A DNA stretch of 33,466 nt from Klebsiella pneumoniae (GTDB lineage: Bacteria; Pseudomonadota; Gammaproteobacteria; Ga0077536): NCBI GenBank assembly GCA_945876945.1, contig CAMCQE010000032.1, forward strand, positions 1-33,466. Reading direction: 5' to 3'. The notes below the pieces were generated by a model. It saw only the letters and a program-made list of their open reading frames with translations, was not told the DNA's origin and searched no databases. Of this stretch, positions 24,459-32,813 are shown in pieces; within the stretch, counting starts at the first letter, position 1, and every line of letters begins with the position of its first letter. The position numbers and the translations under genes were made by a program.

Positions 24459-25208
24459 ATGGATGGCAATATCGTTTCTTTTTCACCGACGAGCGCTTCT
24501 TGCGGCACCTGCAGATGGTCGCGTTTTTGTGTGGCCCGCCATGCGGAATCCAACGGCCGCGATGGCGTGGCGAAAGGCCCCAGCTGTGGCGCGCCTTTGC
24601 GTCGTGGGGTGCACCTCTTCCGTCAGGGCGACGAATTGAAGTCGCTGTACGTGGTCCGCGCCGGATCGGTGAAGTGTTACACCGACAGCGAAGACGGCTG
24701 CGAGCAGACCATTGCGTTCCAGTTTCCCGGCGACCTGTTGGGCTTCGACGCTATTGGCAGCGGCGCGCACCAGACCTCAGTGGTGGCGCTCGAAACCACA
24801 GCGGTCTGCGCATTGCCGCTGCCGCGTGGCGCGCAAACGGCGCTGGAGTCCACCGCGGTGAGCGGCGATCTGATGCGGGCGGCAGCTTCGCAGCTGATAG
24901 ATCGTCAGAACCACGCGCTGCTGCTGGGTCAGAAGTCGGCGCAGGCGCGGATGTCGGCGTTTCTGCTGGCGCTCTCTGCGCGCTTTGCGGCACGCGGCTG
25001 TTCCCGCACCGAGTTCAATCTGAGCATGTCGCGGCAGGAGATCGCCAACTATCTGGCGGTGGCGGTGGAAACGATCAGTCGGCTGTTCAGCGATTTGCAG
25101 CGTCGCGGTGTGTTGGCGGTAGACCGGCGCTTCGTCCGTATTCTCTCGATGCCCAGACTGCAGGCGATGGCGCACGAGGCGAAGTCGGTAGGCATCGCAC
25201 ATGCCTAA
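24459..25208 (+). CDS. fnr: FNR-type oxygen-sensing transcription regulator (Crp/Fnr family)
   Basis: A 249-residue regulator with the full set of FNR cluster ligands: Cys15, Cys18 and Cys24 in CGTCRWSRFC (CX2CX5C) and Cys117 in TAVCALPL, matching Cys20, 23, 29 and 122 of the E. coli protein. These bind an oxygen-labile [4Fe-4S] cluster. The effector domain spans about 45-135, a dimerisation helix follows, and the C-terminal helix-turn-helix MSRQEIANYLAVAVETISRLFSDLQ has Glu204, Ser207 and Arg208 (E--SR) that read TTGAT half-sites. GGAGGG precedes ATG 24459. Its last 8 bases overlap the pseudo-receiver gene. Equivalent names are anr or fixK-like. Confidence 0.93.
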   Translation: MDGNIVSFSPTSASCGTCRWSRFCVARHAESNGRDGVAKGPSCGAPLRRGVHLFRQGDELKSLYVVRAGSVKCYTDSEDGCEQTIAFQFPGDLLGFDAIGSGAHQTSVVALETTAVCALPLPRGAQTALESTAVSGDLMRAAASQLIDRQNHALLLGQKSAQARMSAFLLALSARFAARGCSRTEFNLSMSRQEIANYLAVAVETISRLFSDLQRRGVLAVDRRFVRILSMPRLQAMAHEAKSVGIAHA

Positions 25209-25626
25209 GATGGCAGACACGGTGAAGCCAACCAGTCAGGCAACGGTCATGGTGGTGAACCCGGACCCGGTGCGTCGGGAATACCTGACGCAGCGCCTGA
25301 CGGCGAGCGGACACGAGGTGGAGTCGTTTGACAGCGCGCGCGCCGCCATTGAGCGGCTCGCGCCACCGCGCTACACCGTGGTGCTGGTGGTGCATCACGA
25401 GCTGGATAACATGACCGCGCTGGAGTTCATCGACGAAATCCGCGCGAGAGGCGTTTTCCTCCCGACGATCGTGACCGTTCCGCCCCACGCGGTAGACGCT
25501 GCGGTTGAAGCCATTCGCCGCGGTGCCACGGATGTTCTGGAAGAACCGCTGGACGATCGTGATTTGGAAGAATCGATCGCGGTCGCTCTGGCGCTGGCGG
25601 GAAAGCCTGTGATCGCCGCTGGATAA
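25201..25626 (+). CDS. Degenerate receiver-domain protein (pseudo-receiver)
   Basis: A 141-residue single-domain protein with the receiver fold pattern (VMVVNPDPVRREYL, VVLVVHHELDNMTALEFIDEIR, VEAIRRGATDVLEEPLDD). All key phosphorylation residues are altered when aligned to the FixJ-type regulator next door: the acidic pair is Asn20-Pro21, the acceptor Asp is His65, and the invariant Lys is Glu115. It therefore probably cannot be phosphorylated in the usual way. The ATG at 25201 overlaps the fnr stop (ATGCCTAA), giving translational coupling; a second in-frame ATG at 25210 is possible. Receiver-like FixT, controlled by FixK in rhizobia and Caulobacter, inhibits FixL, so a similar feedback role is a reasonable guess. 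Confidence 0.8.
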   Translation: MPKMADTVKPTSQATVMVVNPDPVRREYLTQRLTASGHEVESFDSARAAIERLAPPRYTVVLVVHHELDNMTALEFIDEIRARGVFLPTIVTVPPHAVDAAVEAIRRGATDVLEEPLDDRDLEESIAVALALAGKPVIAAG

Positions 25627-25640
25627 TCTTCGTGCAAGGG

Positions 25641-25673
25641 CTCGCCCACCTGCGGCATTCAGGGGGTGGCGAG
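25641..25673 (+). terminator. Stem-loop after the pseudo-receiver gene
   Basis: CTCGCC-C-ACC (25641-25650) pairs with GGTGGCGAG (25665-25673) with a single bulged C and a 14-base loop, followed by a T-rich but interrupted stretch. It sits 14 bases after the stop and likely ends the fnr operon transcript. Confidence 0.5.
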
Positions 25674-25700
25674 TCTGAATCTTCTTCAGCCAATTGCCGG

Positions 25701-25729
25701 TTGGAGTGCGGCGGATCGAGCTCTATAGT
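25701..25729 (+). promoter_or_regulatory. Sigma70-like promoter for sqr
   Basis: TTGGAG (25701-25706), 17-base spacer, TATAGT (25724-25729), about 67 bases before the sqr ATG. Spacing is ideal and each hexamer departs from consensus by two bases or fewer. Confidence 0.6.
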
Positions 25730-25795
25730 AGCGGTCCACCCGGCTCCTACCCGCCGCAGGTGTGACTGGCAGAGGCAGACGGGAGTGCATCGAAG

Positions 25796-27022
25796 ATGAC
25801 TGAAAAGAAACAACGTGTGGTTGTCGTTGGCGCCGGCGCCGGTGGCGCAGGGGTGGCGGCCCGCCTGCAACACGCCGGACGCTTTGATGTCACCGTCGTC
25901 GACCCCGCCGAGTCGCATTTCTATCAGCCCATGTGGACCTTCGTGGGCGGTGGGGTTTTCCCGCGTGAAAGTAGCAAGCGGCCGCTGCGGGAAGTGATCC
26001 CGGCCGGCGTGCGCTGGGTGCAGAGCGCGGTCAGCGAATTCCGACCAGATGAAAACGCGGTGATCACGCGGGCGGGCGAGCATCTCGCCTACGACTTTCT
26101 GGTGGTAGCGCCCGGCATCCAAATCAACTGGCAGGCCATTACCGGTTTAAGCGAATCGCTGGGCCGCAACGGCGTATGCAGCAACTACAGCTACGACAGC
26201 GTCAATTACACCTGGGAAACCTTGCAGAGAATGGCCACCGGTCGCGCGGTTTTCAGTTTTCCGACCACGCCTATCAAGTGCGCCGGTGCGCCGCTCAAAA
26301 TCATGTTCCTGGCCGAAGATCATCTGCGGCGGACGGGACGTCGCTCACAGACCGAAGTGGTCTACAACTGCGGTGTGGGGGCAATTTTTCGCGCCCCCAA
26401 ATACGCCGCCGAGCTGGTGAAGATCAGCGCCTCGCGCGATATCAACGTCAACTACAAACAAGACTTGGTGGCAGTGCGCGGCGACGCGCGCGAGGCGGTG
26501 TTCCGCGACACCGATACGGGCAACGAGCGGGTTGAGAAGTTCGACATGTTGCATGTGGCGCCGCCGATGGGGGCGCCGGACTTCGTTAAGCAAAGTCCTT
26601 TGGCCGACGCCGGCGGCTGGGTGGAAGTGAATCGCAGCAGCCTCCAGCATGTGCGCTATCCCAACGTGTTCTCGCTGGGAGATGCCAGCAGTCTGCCGAC
26701 CTCCAAGACCGCCGCCGCAGTGCGAGCGCAGGCGCCGGTGTTGGTGGCCAATCTGATGGCGGTCGCGAACGGCAAGGCACCGAGCGCGAGCTATGACGGC
26801 TATACCTCATGCCCGCTCATTACCGGTTACGGGCGCTTGATGCTGGCCGAATTCGACTACGACCTGAAGCCCTGCGAGACCTTCCCGTTCGATCAGGGCA
26901 AGGAGCGCTTGAGCATGTATTGGCTCAAGAAATACGCGATGCCGGTGATTTACTGGCAAGGGCTGGTGCGCGGTCGCAAATGGCCCTGGCCTTTCCCCGA
27001 GAGCGCGCCCAAAGGCGCCTGA
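25796..27022 (+). CDS. sqr: Sulfide:quinone oxidoreductase, type II (SQOR-like)
   Basis: A 408-residue FAD enzyme at the membrane surface that oxidises sulfide to persulfide/sulfane sulfur and reduces quinone. The FAD motif VVVVGAGAGGAGVAARL is at the N-terminus. Active-site cysteines are Cys162 in TPIKCAGAP and Cys339 in YDGYTSCPL, the pair used by type II (human SQOR-like) enzymes. Blocks YDSVNYTWETLQ, LHVAPPM, RYPNVFSLGDASSLPTSKTAAAV and PFDQGKERLSMY follow the human-type sequence closely. The C-terminal region has amphipathic/hydrophobic helices (PVIYWQGLVRG) for membrane attachment. It is transcribed alone behind its own promoter, next to the fnr regulatory block; no persulfide dioxygenase gene is adjacent. 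Confidence 0.95.
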   Translation: MTEKKQRVVVVGAGAGGAGVAARLQHAGRFDVTVVDPAESHFYQPMWTFVGGGVFPRESSKRPLREVIPAGVRWVQSAVSEFRPDENAVITRAGEHLAYDFLVVAPGIQINWQAITGLSESLGRNGVCSNYSYDSVNYTWETLQRMATGRAVFSFPTTPIKCAGAPLKIMFLAEDHLRRTGRRSQTEVVYNCGVGAIFRAPKYAAELVKISASRDINVNYKQDLVAVRGDAREAVFRDTDTGNERVEKFDMLHVAPPMGAPDFVKQSPLADAGGWVEVNRSSLQHVRYPNVFSLGDASSLPTSKTAAAVRAQAPVLVANLMAVANGKAPSASYDGYTSCPLITGYGRLMLAEFDYDLKPCETFPFDQGKERLSMYWLKKYAMPVIYWQGLVRGRKWPWPFPESAPKGA

Positions 27023-27042
27023 GCGCCGCTTGCTCTCAACGC

Positions 27043-28572
27043 TCAGGCAATGGTGACTTTAGCCATCTCGTCCACCGCCTGACGGTGGTCGGGGAAGAAA
27101 CGCAGCATCTCCATACACTGTTTGCGCGCGGCGCTTGGGTCCACTGCTTGATGCTTGCCGGTGGCGCGCCGTGGCTTCTTTGGAAAACGTCCCATCCCGC
27201 CCAGAATGCAGAACCACGACGTTGGGCTGTAGGCCAAGCGGTCGCGCTGGCGCGTGATTTCTGCCAGCAGGTCGCCGCCTTCATCCCAGGTTGCCAAAAT
27301 AGCCGCTACTGAATCCGAGACATTGGGGTTGTCGCGCGCCGCGATCCAGTAGGGCGTATCGGTGCGGGTGTTCAGCTTGTAATGCATCTGGATGTAGTCG
27401 CGGATGCTGTCGTACACCCGGTTAATTTTGTCGTTGAACTCAGCGCGCTGGCGCTCGAGGGCGCGCGCGGTGCCGAAGGAGGCGATGAACTGCTCGACGG
27501 TGTCTTGCACGATCATCAGCGCAGTCGCCTCCAGCGGTTCAACAAATCCCTGCGCCAGTCCAATCGCCACACAGTTGCGTTCCCAGGTGCGTTCCAGTCG
27601 GCCAACCCGCATTTGCAGATGACGCGCTTCGCCGCTGTCGTCAGTCAGTTGCAGATGGGCACGCAGTTCGCGCTCGGCGGCGTCCGGCTCGATAAAGTCG
27701 GATGAATACACATACCCGTTGCCGTAGCGATTGGTCAGCGGAATCTTCCACGCCCAGCCGCATTTCATGGCGGTGGAGAGCGTTTCCGACGGCAGTGATT
27801 GTGGATTCTCCAAAGGCGTAGGCATCGCCACCGCGCGATCATTGAAGAGCCAGGGTTTGTAACTCATGAACGGCACGCCGAGGGTTTTGCCCGACAGCAG
27901 ATTGGCAAACCCGGTGCAGTCGACGAAGAAATCAGCATCGACCAGACCGTGTTGCGCGGTCTCAACCCCCGCAATGTCGCCGTTTTCGGTCTGCTGGACG
28001 CGGGTCACGGTATCCACCAGAGGCCTCACGCCCCGCGCGCTTGCCCAGTGGCGTAAAAACTCGCCAATCAGGCGCGCATCGAAGTGATAGGCGTAGTCCG
28101 ACTCATAGCGGCTGCGGGGATCCGGCAGCGGCGCGCAGCGCTTTTTGGCCACCCAGTTGGATAGAAAAAACCAATCTGGATTGGCCTGTACGTCGATGTT
28201 TTGCTGGCGGAGCGTGACGTTGTGGTGGAAGGCGCGGATTGAGGCGTCGTCGCTCATCGTGAAAAACGGGTGGTAATAGCTTTCGTAGCCCGGGCGCGTC
28301 GACCACTGGGGAAAACGGATCCCGCACTTATACGTGGCATTGCAGGCTGGCATCCATTCCTGATCCGGAATCCCCAGCGTTTGGAAGAAGCGCCGCATTT
28401 TGGGCGTCGCGCCTTCACCCACGCCGATGATGCCAATGGTCGAGGACTCCAGCAGCGAGATTTGAACGCCCTTGGACGCCCAGTGATGCGCCATCAGTGC
28501 GGCCGTCATCCAGCCGGCTGTGCCGCCACCCACAATGAGAATTCGCCGCGGTGTATTGGTTTGCTCATTCAT
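27043..28572 (-). CDS. Flavin-dependent halogenase (tryptophan-halogenase family)
   Basis: A 509-residue enzyme of the tryptophan 7-halogenase (PrnA) family, which uses reduced FAD, oxygen and halide to halogenate an aromatic or indole-like substrate. FAD-binding GGGTAGW is at 15-21, the catalytic lysine is Lys82 in CNATYKCGIRF, the diagnostic WxWxIP is present as GWAWKIPL, and the GFVEPLEATAL block carries the glutamate near the active site. ATG 28572 has AGGAAA upstream; the frame open to 28620 has no better start. No flavin reductase, transporter or biosynthetic genes are nearby and sqr is convergent. The native substrate is unknown; free tryptophan is only one option. Confidence 0.9.
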   Translation of the reverse strand: MNEQTNTPRRILIVGGGTAGWMTAALMAHHWASKGVQISLLESSTIGIIGVGEGATPKMRRFFQTLGIPDQEWMPACNATYKCGIRFPQWSTRPGYESYYHPFFTMSDDASIRAFHHNVTLRQQNIDVQANPDWFFLSNWVAKKRCAPLPDPRSRYESDYAYHFDARLIGEFLRHWASARGVRPLVDTVTRVQQTENGDIAGVETAQHGLVDADFFVDCTGFANLLSGKTLGVPFMSYKPWLFNDRAVAMPTPLENPQSLPSETLSTAMKCGWAWKIPLTNRYGNGYVYSSDFIEPDAAERELRAHLQLTDDSGEARHLQMRVGRLERTWERNCVAIGLAQGFVEPLEATALMIVQDTVEQFIASFGTARALERQRAEFNDKINRVYDSIRDYIQMHYKLNTRTDTPYWIAARDNPNVSDSVAAILATWDEGGDLLAEITRQRDRLAYSPTSWFCILGGMGRFPKKPRRATGKHQAVDPSAARKQCMEMLRFFPDHRQAVDEMAKVTIA

Positions 28573-29021
28573 CGTGATTGCTTTCCTAATCTTTGGGCGC
28601 GCTACAAAAACGGCCTCCATGCGGCCTATCGTAGCCGGAAGCTTTTGCTTGCCGCGACCCGTTAGTAGCGACGCTGTCTGCGCGATAGGAATGGACTCAG
28701 CTGTTGCGTCGCAGCACTAAAACTTCCCCTAAATCAGATAATTGACACCCCTTACCCTCGTCCATATAGTCCGGGCAGGTGGCGAGCCAGCGGTCTCAAA
28801 CGAGTCAAGATCGCGAATGCGCCACCGAGCATCGTTCAGAGGGGGGCGGAGCAGGCTTGCGACAGTCGGCTCTCGCATCGGAACGGAAGCTCAAAACTAA
28901 AATTAATTACGTTCCACCAAGGGAGCTCCGACTCGTACCGCAGCCCGTTCGGAAACCGATTAACCTCGCGTCCCGAATACAAGCTGTGCGCCGAGCGGTC
29001 CCAATTCCGGGATAGAAAACA
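28573..29021. other. Non-coding stretch with RND operon promoter and long leader
   Basis: About 450 bases without a convincing gene. The left part holds the upstream region of the halogenase (minus strand). The right part holds a near-consensus promoter at 28742-28770 and then about 245 bases of leader before the RND start. A 78-codon frame at 28779-29015 crosses the leader but has no ribosome-binding site or recognisable protein features, so it is not called. An AT-rich block (28895-28915) lies inside otherwise GC-rich leader. Confidence 0.6.
28742..28770 (+). promoter_or_regulatory. Near-consensus sigma70 promoter of the RND/YCF48 operon
   Basis: TTGACA (28742-28747), a 17-base spacer and TATAGT (28765-28770): eleven of twelve consensus positions with optimal spacing. 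Transcription would begin near 28777 and give a 5' untranslated leader of about 245 bases before ATG 29022. Confidence 0.8.
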
Positions 29022-31451
29022 ATGGGACTGAGACATCGCTTTGCCGCTTGGGTAATTAATAACCGCAATCTCTCGCTGGCTATCCTGCTGGCAATCACCG
29101 CGTTCTTCGCAGTGGGCCTCACCAAGGTGCAGGTCAAAACGATCTTCTCCGACCTCTTCCCCAAAGATCACCCCTTCGTCCAGACCTACAAAGCGCATAA
29201 CAACTTCGGCAACCCGCTCACCGTGGTGCTGATGGTCAAGCGCAAAGACGGCGACATCTACAACAAAGACACGCTGCAAAAAGTCTGGGACCTGACCAAG
29301 GAAATCGACCTCGCGCCGTCGGTCGACCACGACCAGATTTTGTCCATTGCCACAGAGAAAGCCCGTTACTCCGAGGCCACTCCTGATGGTGTCGAAGTCA
29401 AACCCTTGATGGACGCCAAAGCGCCAGAAACGGCCGAAGAACTGGCGGACTTCAAAGTGCGCGTCGACCGCGCCAACAACGTGCGCACCTTCCTGATCTC
29501 GGGCGACGAAACCGCCACGCTGGTGTCTGCCACGTTTATCGAACGCACGCTGGACTACGGCCAGACGTTTGAGTTCGTGCAACAACTCGTTGAGAAGAAC
29601 CGCGACGAACACCACGAAATTTACGCCGCCGGCCAGCCCATGCTCACCGGTTGGGTGTACCGCTATCAGGTACAGATGCTGACCATCTTCGGCATCACCG
29701 CCACCGCGCTCATCCTCTCGCTGGTGTTCTACATGGGGAACATCCCCGGCGTAGTCGCCCCGGTGACCGTGAGCATCATCGGCGGCATTTGGGGCTTCGG
29801 CCTTACCGGTTGGCTGAATCAGCCCATTGAACCCCTCATCATGGTGGTGCCCATGTTGCTGGTGGCGCGTGCGTTCTCGCACTGCGTGCAGTATCTCGAG
29901 CGCTATTACGAAATCCTCCATGAAGTGAAGGACAAGCAAAAAGCCGCAATGCTCTCGCTGGGCGTGATGATGGCGCCGGGTATTCTCGGGATCATCACTG
30001 ACTTCGTGTGTTTGTACCTGATCGCCATCGCGCCGATTCCGGTCATGGAACGCTTCGCCATCTTTACCGGTACGTGGGCGGTTGCGCTGATTCCCACCGA
30101 CGTGTTCCTGTCCGCGCTGTTGGCGTCCTACCTGCCAACCCCCGGCAACGTCGACGTCCTCATCGGCAAGTCCGACAAAAAGACCTGGCACAACAGCCTC
30201 ATTAACCTGCTCGGCGCTATCGGCCGTTTGTCCCATGGGGCGAACGCGCGGATGACCACCGTCGTAGTGGTCGTGATCTCGGTGCTATCCATTTGGTTAT
30301 CCACCCAGCTCCGCATTGGTAACCCGGTGGAAGGCAGCAACCTGCTGTTCAACACCTCGGAGTTCAATACGGCAGTTCGCGCCATCAACTCCCACTTCCC
30401 CGGATTGATGACGCTGGAAATCGTGTTTGAGGCCAAGGGCAAAGACGAGGCCGCCGACGCCAGCTTCCAGGGCGAGAACGCGCCGCGCATTTTGCGCCAG
30501 GCGCAAACCCTCGCGACCATGCTCAAAATGCAGCGCTTCCTGGAAGCCGAGCCTCAGCCACCGGAAGCCACGCTTTCATTTGGTGACTACCTGCCGGAAG
30601 CGAGCCGCTTGATTAGCGGTGGTAATCCCAAGATGGCGCCGCTGGACAACACCAACATGGCGGTTGACGGCGCGGTGACGGCCCTGCTGATGGGGTCTAA
30701 CGCCAAGAACTATGGCCACGTCACCGACTTCACCATGCAGAACGGCACCCTGTCGCTCTGGTACAAGAACAACAAGCAGGAAACCGTGGACATGGCGCTC
30801 GATCAAGCCCAGCGCGCGGTGGAATCGGTGGGCGCTGACCACCCCAACTTCCGCATCCGACTTGCTACGGGCGCCATCGCGCTTCAGCAATCCGTGAACG
30901 ACGTGGTACATGCGAACAAGTGGCTTATTCTGGGCTGCCTGAACGTCATCATTCTGTTTGTGGTGAGCTACGCCTACCGTTCGTTTGTGGCCGGCTTCAT
31001 CCTGCTGATCCCGGTAAACCTTTCGAACGCCATGCTGGAAGGTGTGATGGTGCTCCTCGGCATTGGTCTGGACGTGAACAGTCTGCCGATTGCCAGTATC
31101 GGTATCGGTGTCGGTATCGACTACGGCATCTATCTCGTCAGCCGCATGTGTGAGGAATACCAGGAATCGAAGGATTACGGCGCTGCCATCCAGCACGCCA
31201 TCCAAACCTCCGGCAAGGCCATTTTCTTCACCGCGACCATCGTGCTCATCAGCATCCTGCCGTGGTACTTCATGTCGAAACTAAAATTCCTGTCCGACAT
31301 GGGCCTGCTCCTGGTGATGGTCATGACCATCAACATGATCATTTCGCTTATCGTGCTGCCGCTGCTGGTGTGGTGGATTAAACCCAAGTTCATTGCTTCC
31401 GAAGATCAGCTGATTTCGGAGAAAATAGACTTGACCGCGCACCGGGCGTGA
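29022..31451 (+). CDS. RND superfamily (MMPL-type) transporter
   Basis: An 809-residue inner-membrane transporter of the RND superfamily with duplicated halves. Segment 1 is at about 14-34, a large periplasmic loop spans 35-215, a five-helix cluster follows (215-400), a helix near 410-430, a second periplasmic loop 430-620, and the final six helices. The RND helix motif GIGVGIDYG has the proton-relay Asp700; the matching first-half region is LVARAFSHCVQYLERYYE. It resembles the MMPL/hydrophobe exporter branch used for lipids and hydrophobic molecules rather than AcrB. It is the first gene after a strong promoter; a YCF48-type protein follows, then a DUF1302 gene. No membrane-fusion protein gene is nearby. 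Substrate and direction are unknown. Confidence 0.9.
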   Translation: MGLRHRFAAWVINNRNLSLAILLAITAFFAVGLTKVQVKTIFSDLFPKDHPFVQTYKAHNNFGNPLTVVLMVKRKDGDIYNKDTLQKVWDLTKEIDLAPSVDHDQILSIATEKARYSEATPDGVEVKPLMDAKAPETAEELADFKVRVDRANNVRTFLISGDETATLVSATFIERTLDYGQTFEFVQQLVEKNRDEHHEIYAAGQPMLTGWVYRYQVQMLTIFGITATALILSLVFYMGNIPGVVAPVTVSIIGGIWGFGLTGWLNQPIEPLIMVVPMLLVARAFSHCVQYLERYYEILHEVKDKQKAAMLSLGVMMAPGILGIITDFVCLYLIAIAPIPVMERFAIFTGTWAVALIPTDVFLSALLASYLPTPGNVDVLIGKSDKKTWHNSLINLLGAIGRLSHGANARMTTVVVVVISVLSIWLSTQLRIGNPVEGSNLLFNTSEFNTAVRAINSHFPGLMTLEIVFEAKGKDEAADASFQGENAPRILRQAQTLATMLKMQRFLEAEPQPPEATLSFGDYLPEASRLISGGNPKMAPLDNTNMAVDGAVTALLMGSNAKNYGHVTDFTMQNGTLSLWYKNNKQETVDMALDQAQRAVESVGADHPNFRIRLATGAIALQQSVNDVVHANKWLILGCLNVIILFVVSYAYRSFVAGFILLIPVNLSNAMLEGVMVLLGIGLDVNSLPIASIGIGVGIDYGIYLVSRMCEEYQESKDYGAAIQHAIQTSGKAIFFTATIVLISILPWYFMSKLKFLSDMGLLLVMVMTINMIISLIVLPLLVWWIKPKFIASEDQLISEKIDLTAHRA

Positions 31452-31515
31452 AGCCCGGCAGTTGCCGGAACCCTGACAAAGACTTATTCGCAAGCCATTT
31501 TTGAACGAGGACAAC

Positions 31516-32538
31516 GTGGACAAGAGCAAAAATTTTCAGCGCAAGGGCGCGCGCTTCATTACCGGGCTGACGCTGTTGCTGGCGAGCACCATGCCGCTGA
31601 TCAGTATCGCGGCCGACGAAGCGGCGCCGTCTGCCGCGCTGGCGACCGTGCACAAAGGCATTCCGCACGATGCCCTCTATGCGCTGAATTTTGTCGGTAA
31701 GAACGGCCTCGCGACCGGCGCGGCCGGCGCCATTCTCGAGACCAAAGACGGCGGCGCGACTTGGACGGACGTGAAGTCCCCCACACAGGTTGGCCTCTTC
31801 GGGATTGCCGTCAATGGTGACAAACGCGTCATCGTGGGTCAGCAAGGCACCGTGCTGGTGGCCAACGGCGATACATGGGAACCCATGAAGTCTGGCAGTG
31901 ACAAGCGCCTGCTGAACGTTGGCATGAACGCCTCTGGCTTGGCCATCGCAGTAGGTGAGTTCGGCACCATCCTGCGCTCCAAGGACGGCGGCAAGTCTTG
32001 GGAGCCGCGTGTTCTTGACTGGGCTTCCTACCGCGATGACGGCTACGAGCCGCATGTCTACTCGGTGGACGTTCAGGACTCTGGCCGCATCGTCATTGGT
32101 GCGGAGTTCACCTACGTGCTGATCTCTGAAGACGGTGGCGAGACCTTCAAGCTTGCGAACAAGGGCGAGAAGTCCATTTTCGCGATGCACCTGCAGGCTA
32201 ATGGCACGGGTTACGCCGCTGGTCAGGAAGGACTCGTGATGAAAACCACCGACAACGGCAACACCTGGACCGTGCTGAAGACCGGGTCCGACGCCAACCT
32301 TTTCGGCATCTGGGCCTCAGCCCAGGGCGAAATCGTGGCGACCGGCATGCGCGCGCTGCTTCGTAGCAGCGACGCGGGCGAGACGTTTACCGGCTCCACC
32401 GACACCGCTGTCGTGCGCAATTGGTTTGTGCCAGTGGCCGCGGGTCAATCCGAGACCAAAGGTGAAGGTGGCGGGCTGGTGCAAGAAGTGGTGTATATCG
32501 CAGGCCATGACGGCGTAATCGCTCGCGTGTTGCGATAG
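31516..32538 (+). CDS. YCF48-related secreted beta-propeller (BNR/Asp-box repeats)
   Basis: A 340-residue exported protein. The start is GTG 31516 with GAGG five bases upstream; a TTG at 31501 is also open. Residues 10-34 form a signal peptide ending in SIAA. The mature protein is made of Asp-box turns of the form DGGxTW: DGGATWTDV, DGGKSWEPR, DGGETFK, DNGNTWTV and DAGETFTG, consistent with a seven-bladed propeller like photosystem II factor YCF48. In proteobacteria such propellers occur beside RND transporters and DUF1302/DUF1329 genes, as here. It is probably a periplasmic or outer-membrane-facing adaptor; no enzymatic residues of sialidases are evident. Confidence 0.87.
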   Translation: MDKSKNFQRKGARFITGLTLLLASTMPLISIAADEAAPSAALATVHKGIPHDALYALNFVGKNGLATGAAGAILETKDGGATWTDVKSPTQVGLFGIAVNGDKRVIVGQQGTVLVANGDTWEPMKSGSDKRLLNVGMNASGLAIAVGEFGTILRSKDGGKSWEPRVLDWASYRDDGYEPHVYSVDVQDSGRIVIGAEFTYVLISEDGGETFKLANKGEKSIFAMHLQANGTGYAAGQEGLVMKTTDNGNTWTVLKTGSDANLFGIWASAQGEIVATGMRALLRSSDAGETFTGSTDTAVVRNWFVPVAAGQSETKGEGGGLVQEVVYIAGHDGVIARVLR

Positions 32539-32608
32539 CACAACGCTAAGCCCACGGCCCAATCATCGCCTCAACGCAATTTATCCCCAATATGGCGGAT
32601 AAAAACCG

Positions 32609-32637
32609 TTGAACAATGCTTGGGCATGGGCTAGATT
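32609..32637 (+). promoter_or_regulatory. Possible sigma70 promoter upstream of the DUF1302 gene
   Basis: TTGAAC (32609-32614), 17-base spacer, TAGATT (32632-32637). It would let the DUF1302 gene be expressed separately from the RND-YCF48 pair, with a leader of about 170 bases. Confidence 0.5.
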
Positions 32638-32694
32638 CCGGAACAAGGTCAGGTTAGTGGCGGTAATGCCGCACATGACCCTGATACAAGGATC

Positions 32695-32715
32695 GGTTGT
32701 TGTATAAGAACAACC
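32695..32715. repeat. Hairpin in the DUF1302 leader
   Basis: Perfect 7-bp arms GGTTGTT (32695-32701) and AACAACC (32709-32715) with a seven-base loop, about 100 bases before the GTG start. It could be an operator or an RNA stem in the leader; no T-tract follows, so it is not a terminator. Confidence 0.5.
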
Positions 32716-32813
32716 CGGCAAACGGCGGCATTCGGGCCATTCAAGCCCCTCTAATGCACCGTCTGCTTCTGGGGGACGAGACGTAATCTCACGATTAACA
32801 GAGGAGAGCGGGA

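Noticed and set aside
28779-29015. 78-codon frame in the RND leader
   Set aside because: No ribosome-binding site at its start, polar random-like composition, ends just before the RND start; could at most be a leader peptide but nothing supports it.
28573-29021. tRNA or small structured RNA in the long spacer
   Set aside because: No cloverleaf or T-loop GTTCRANNC pattern was found by eye in either strand.
28836-30236. 466-codon open frame on the minus strand opposite the RND gene
   Set aside because: Composition is His/Gln/Arg-rich without recognisable domains and mirrors the strongly supported RND frame; it is an antisense shadow in GC-rich DNA.
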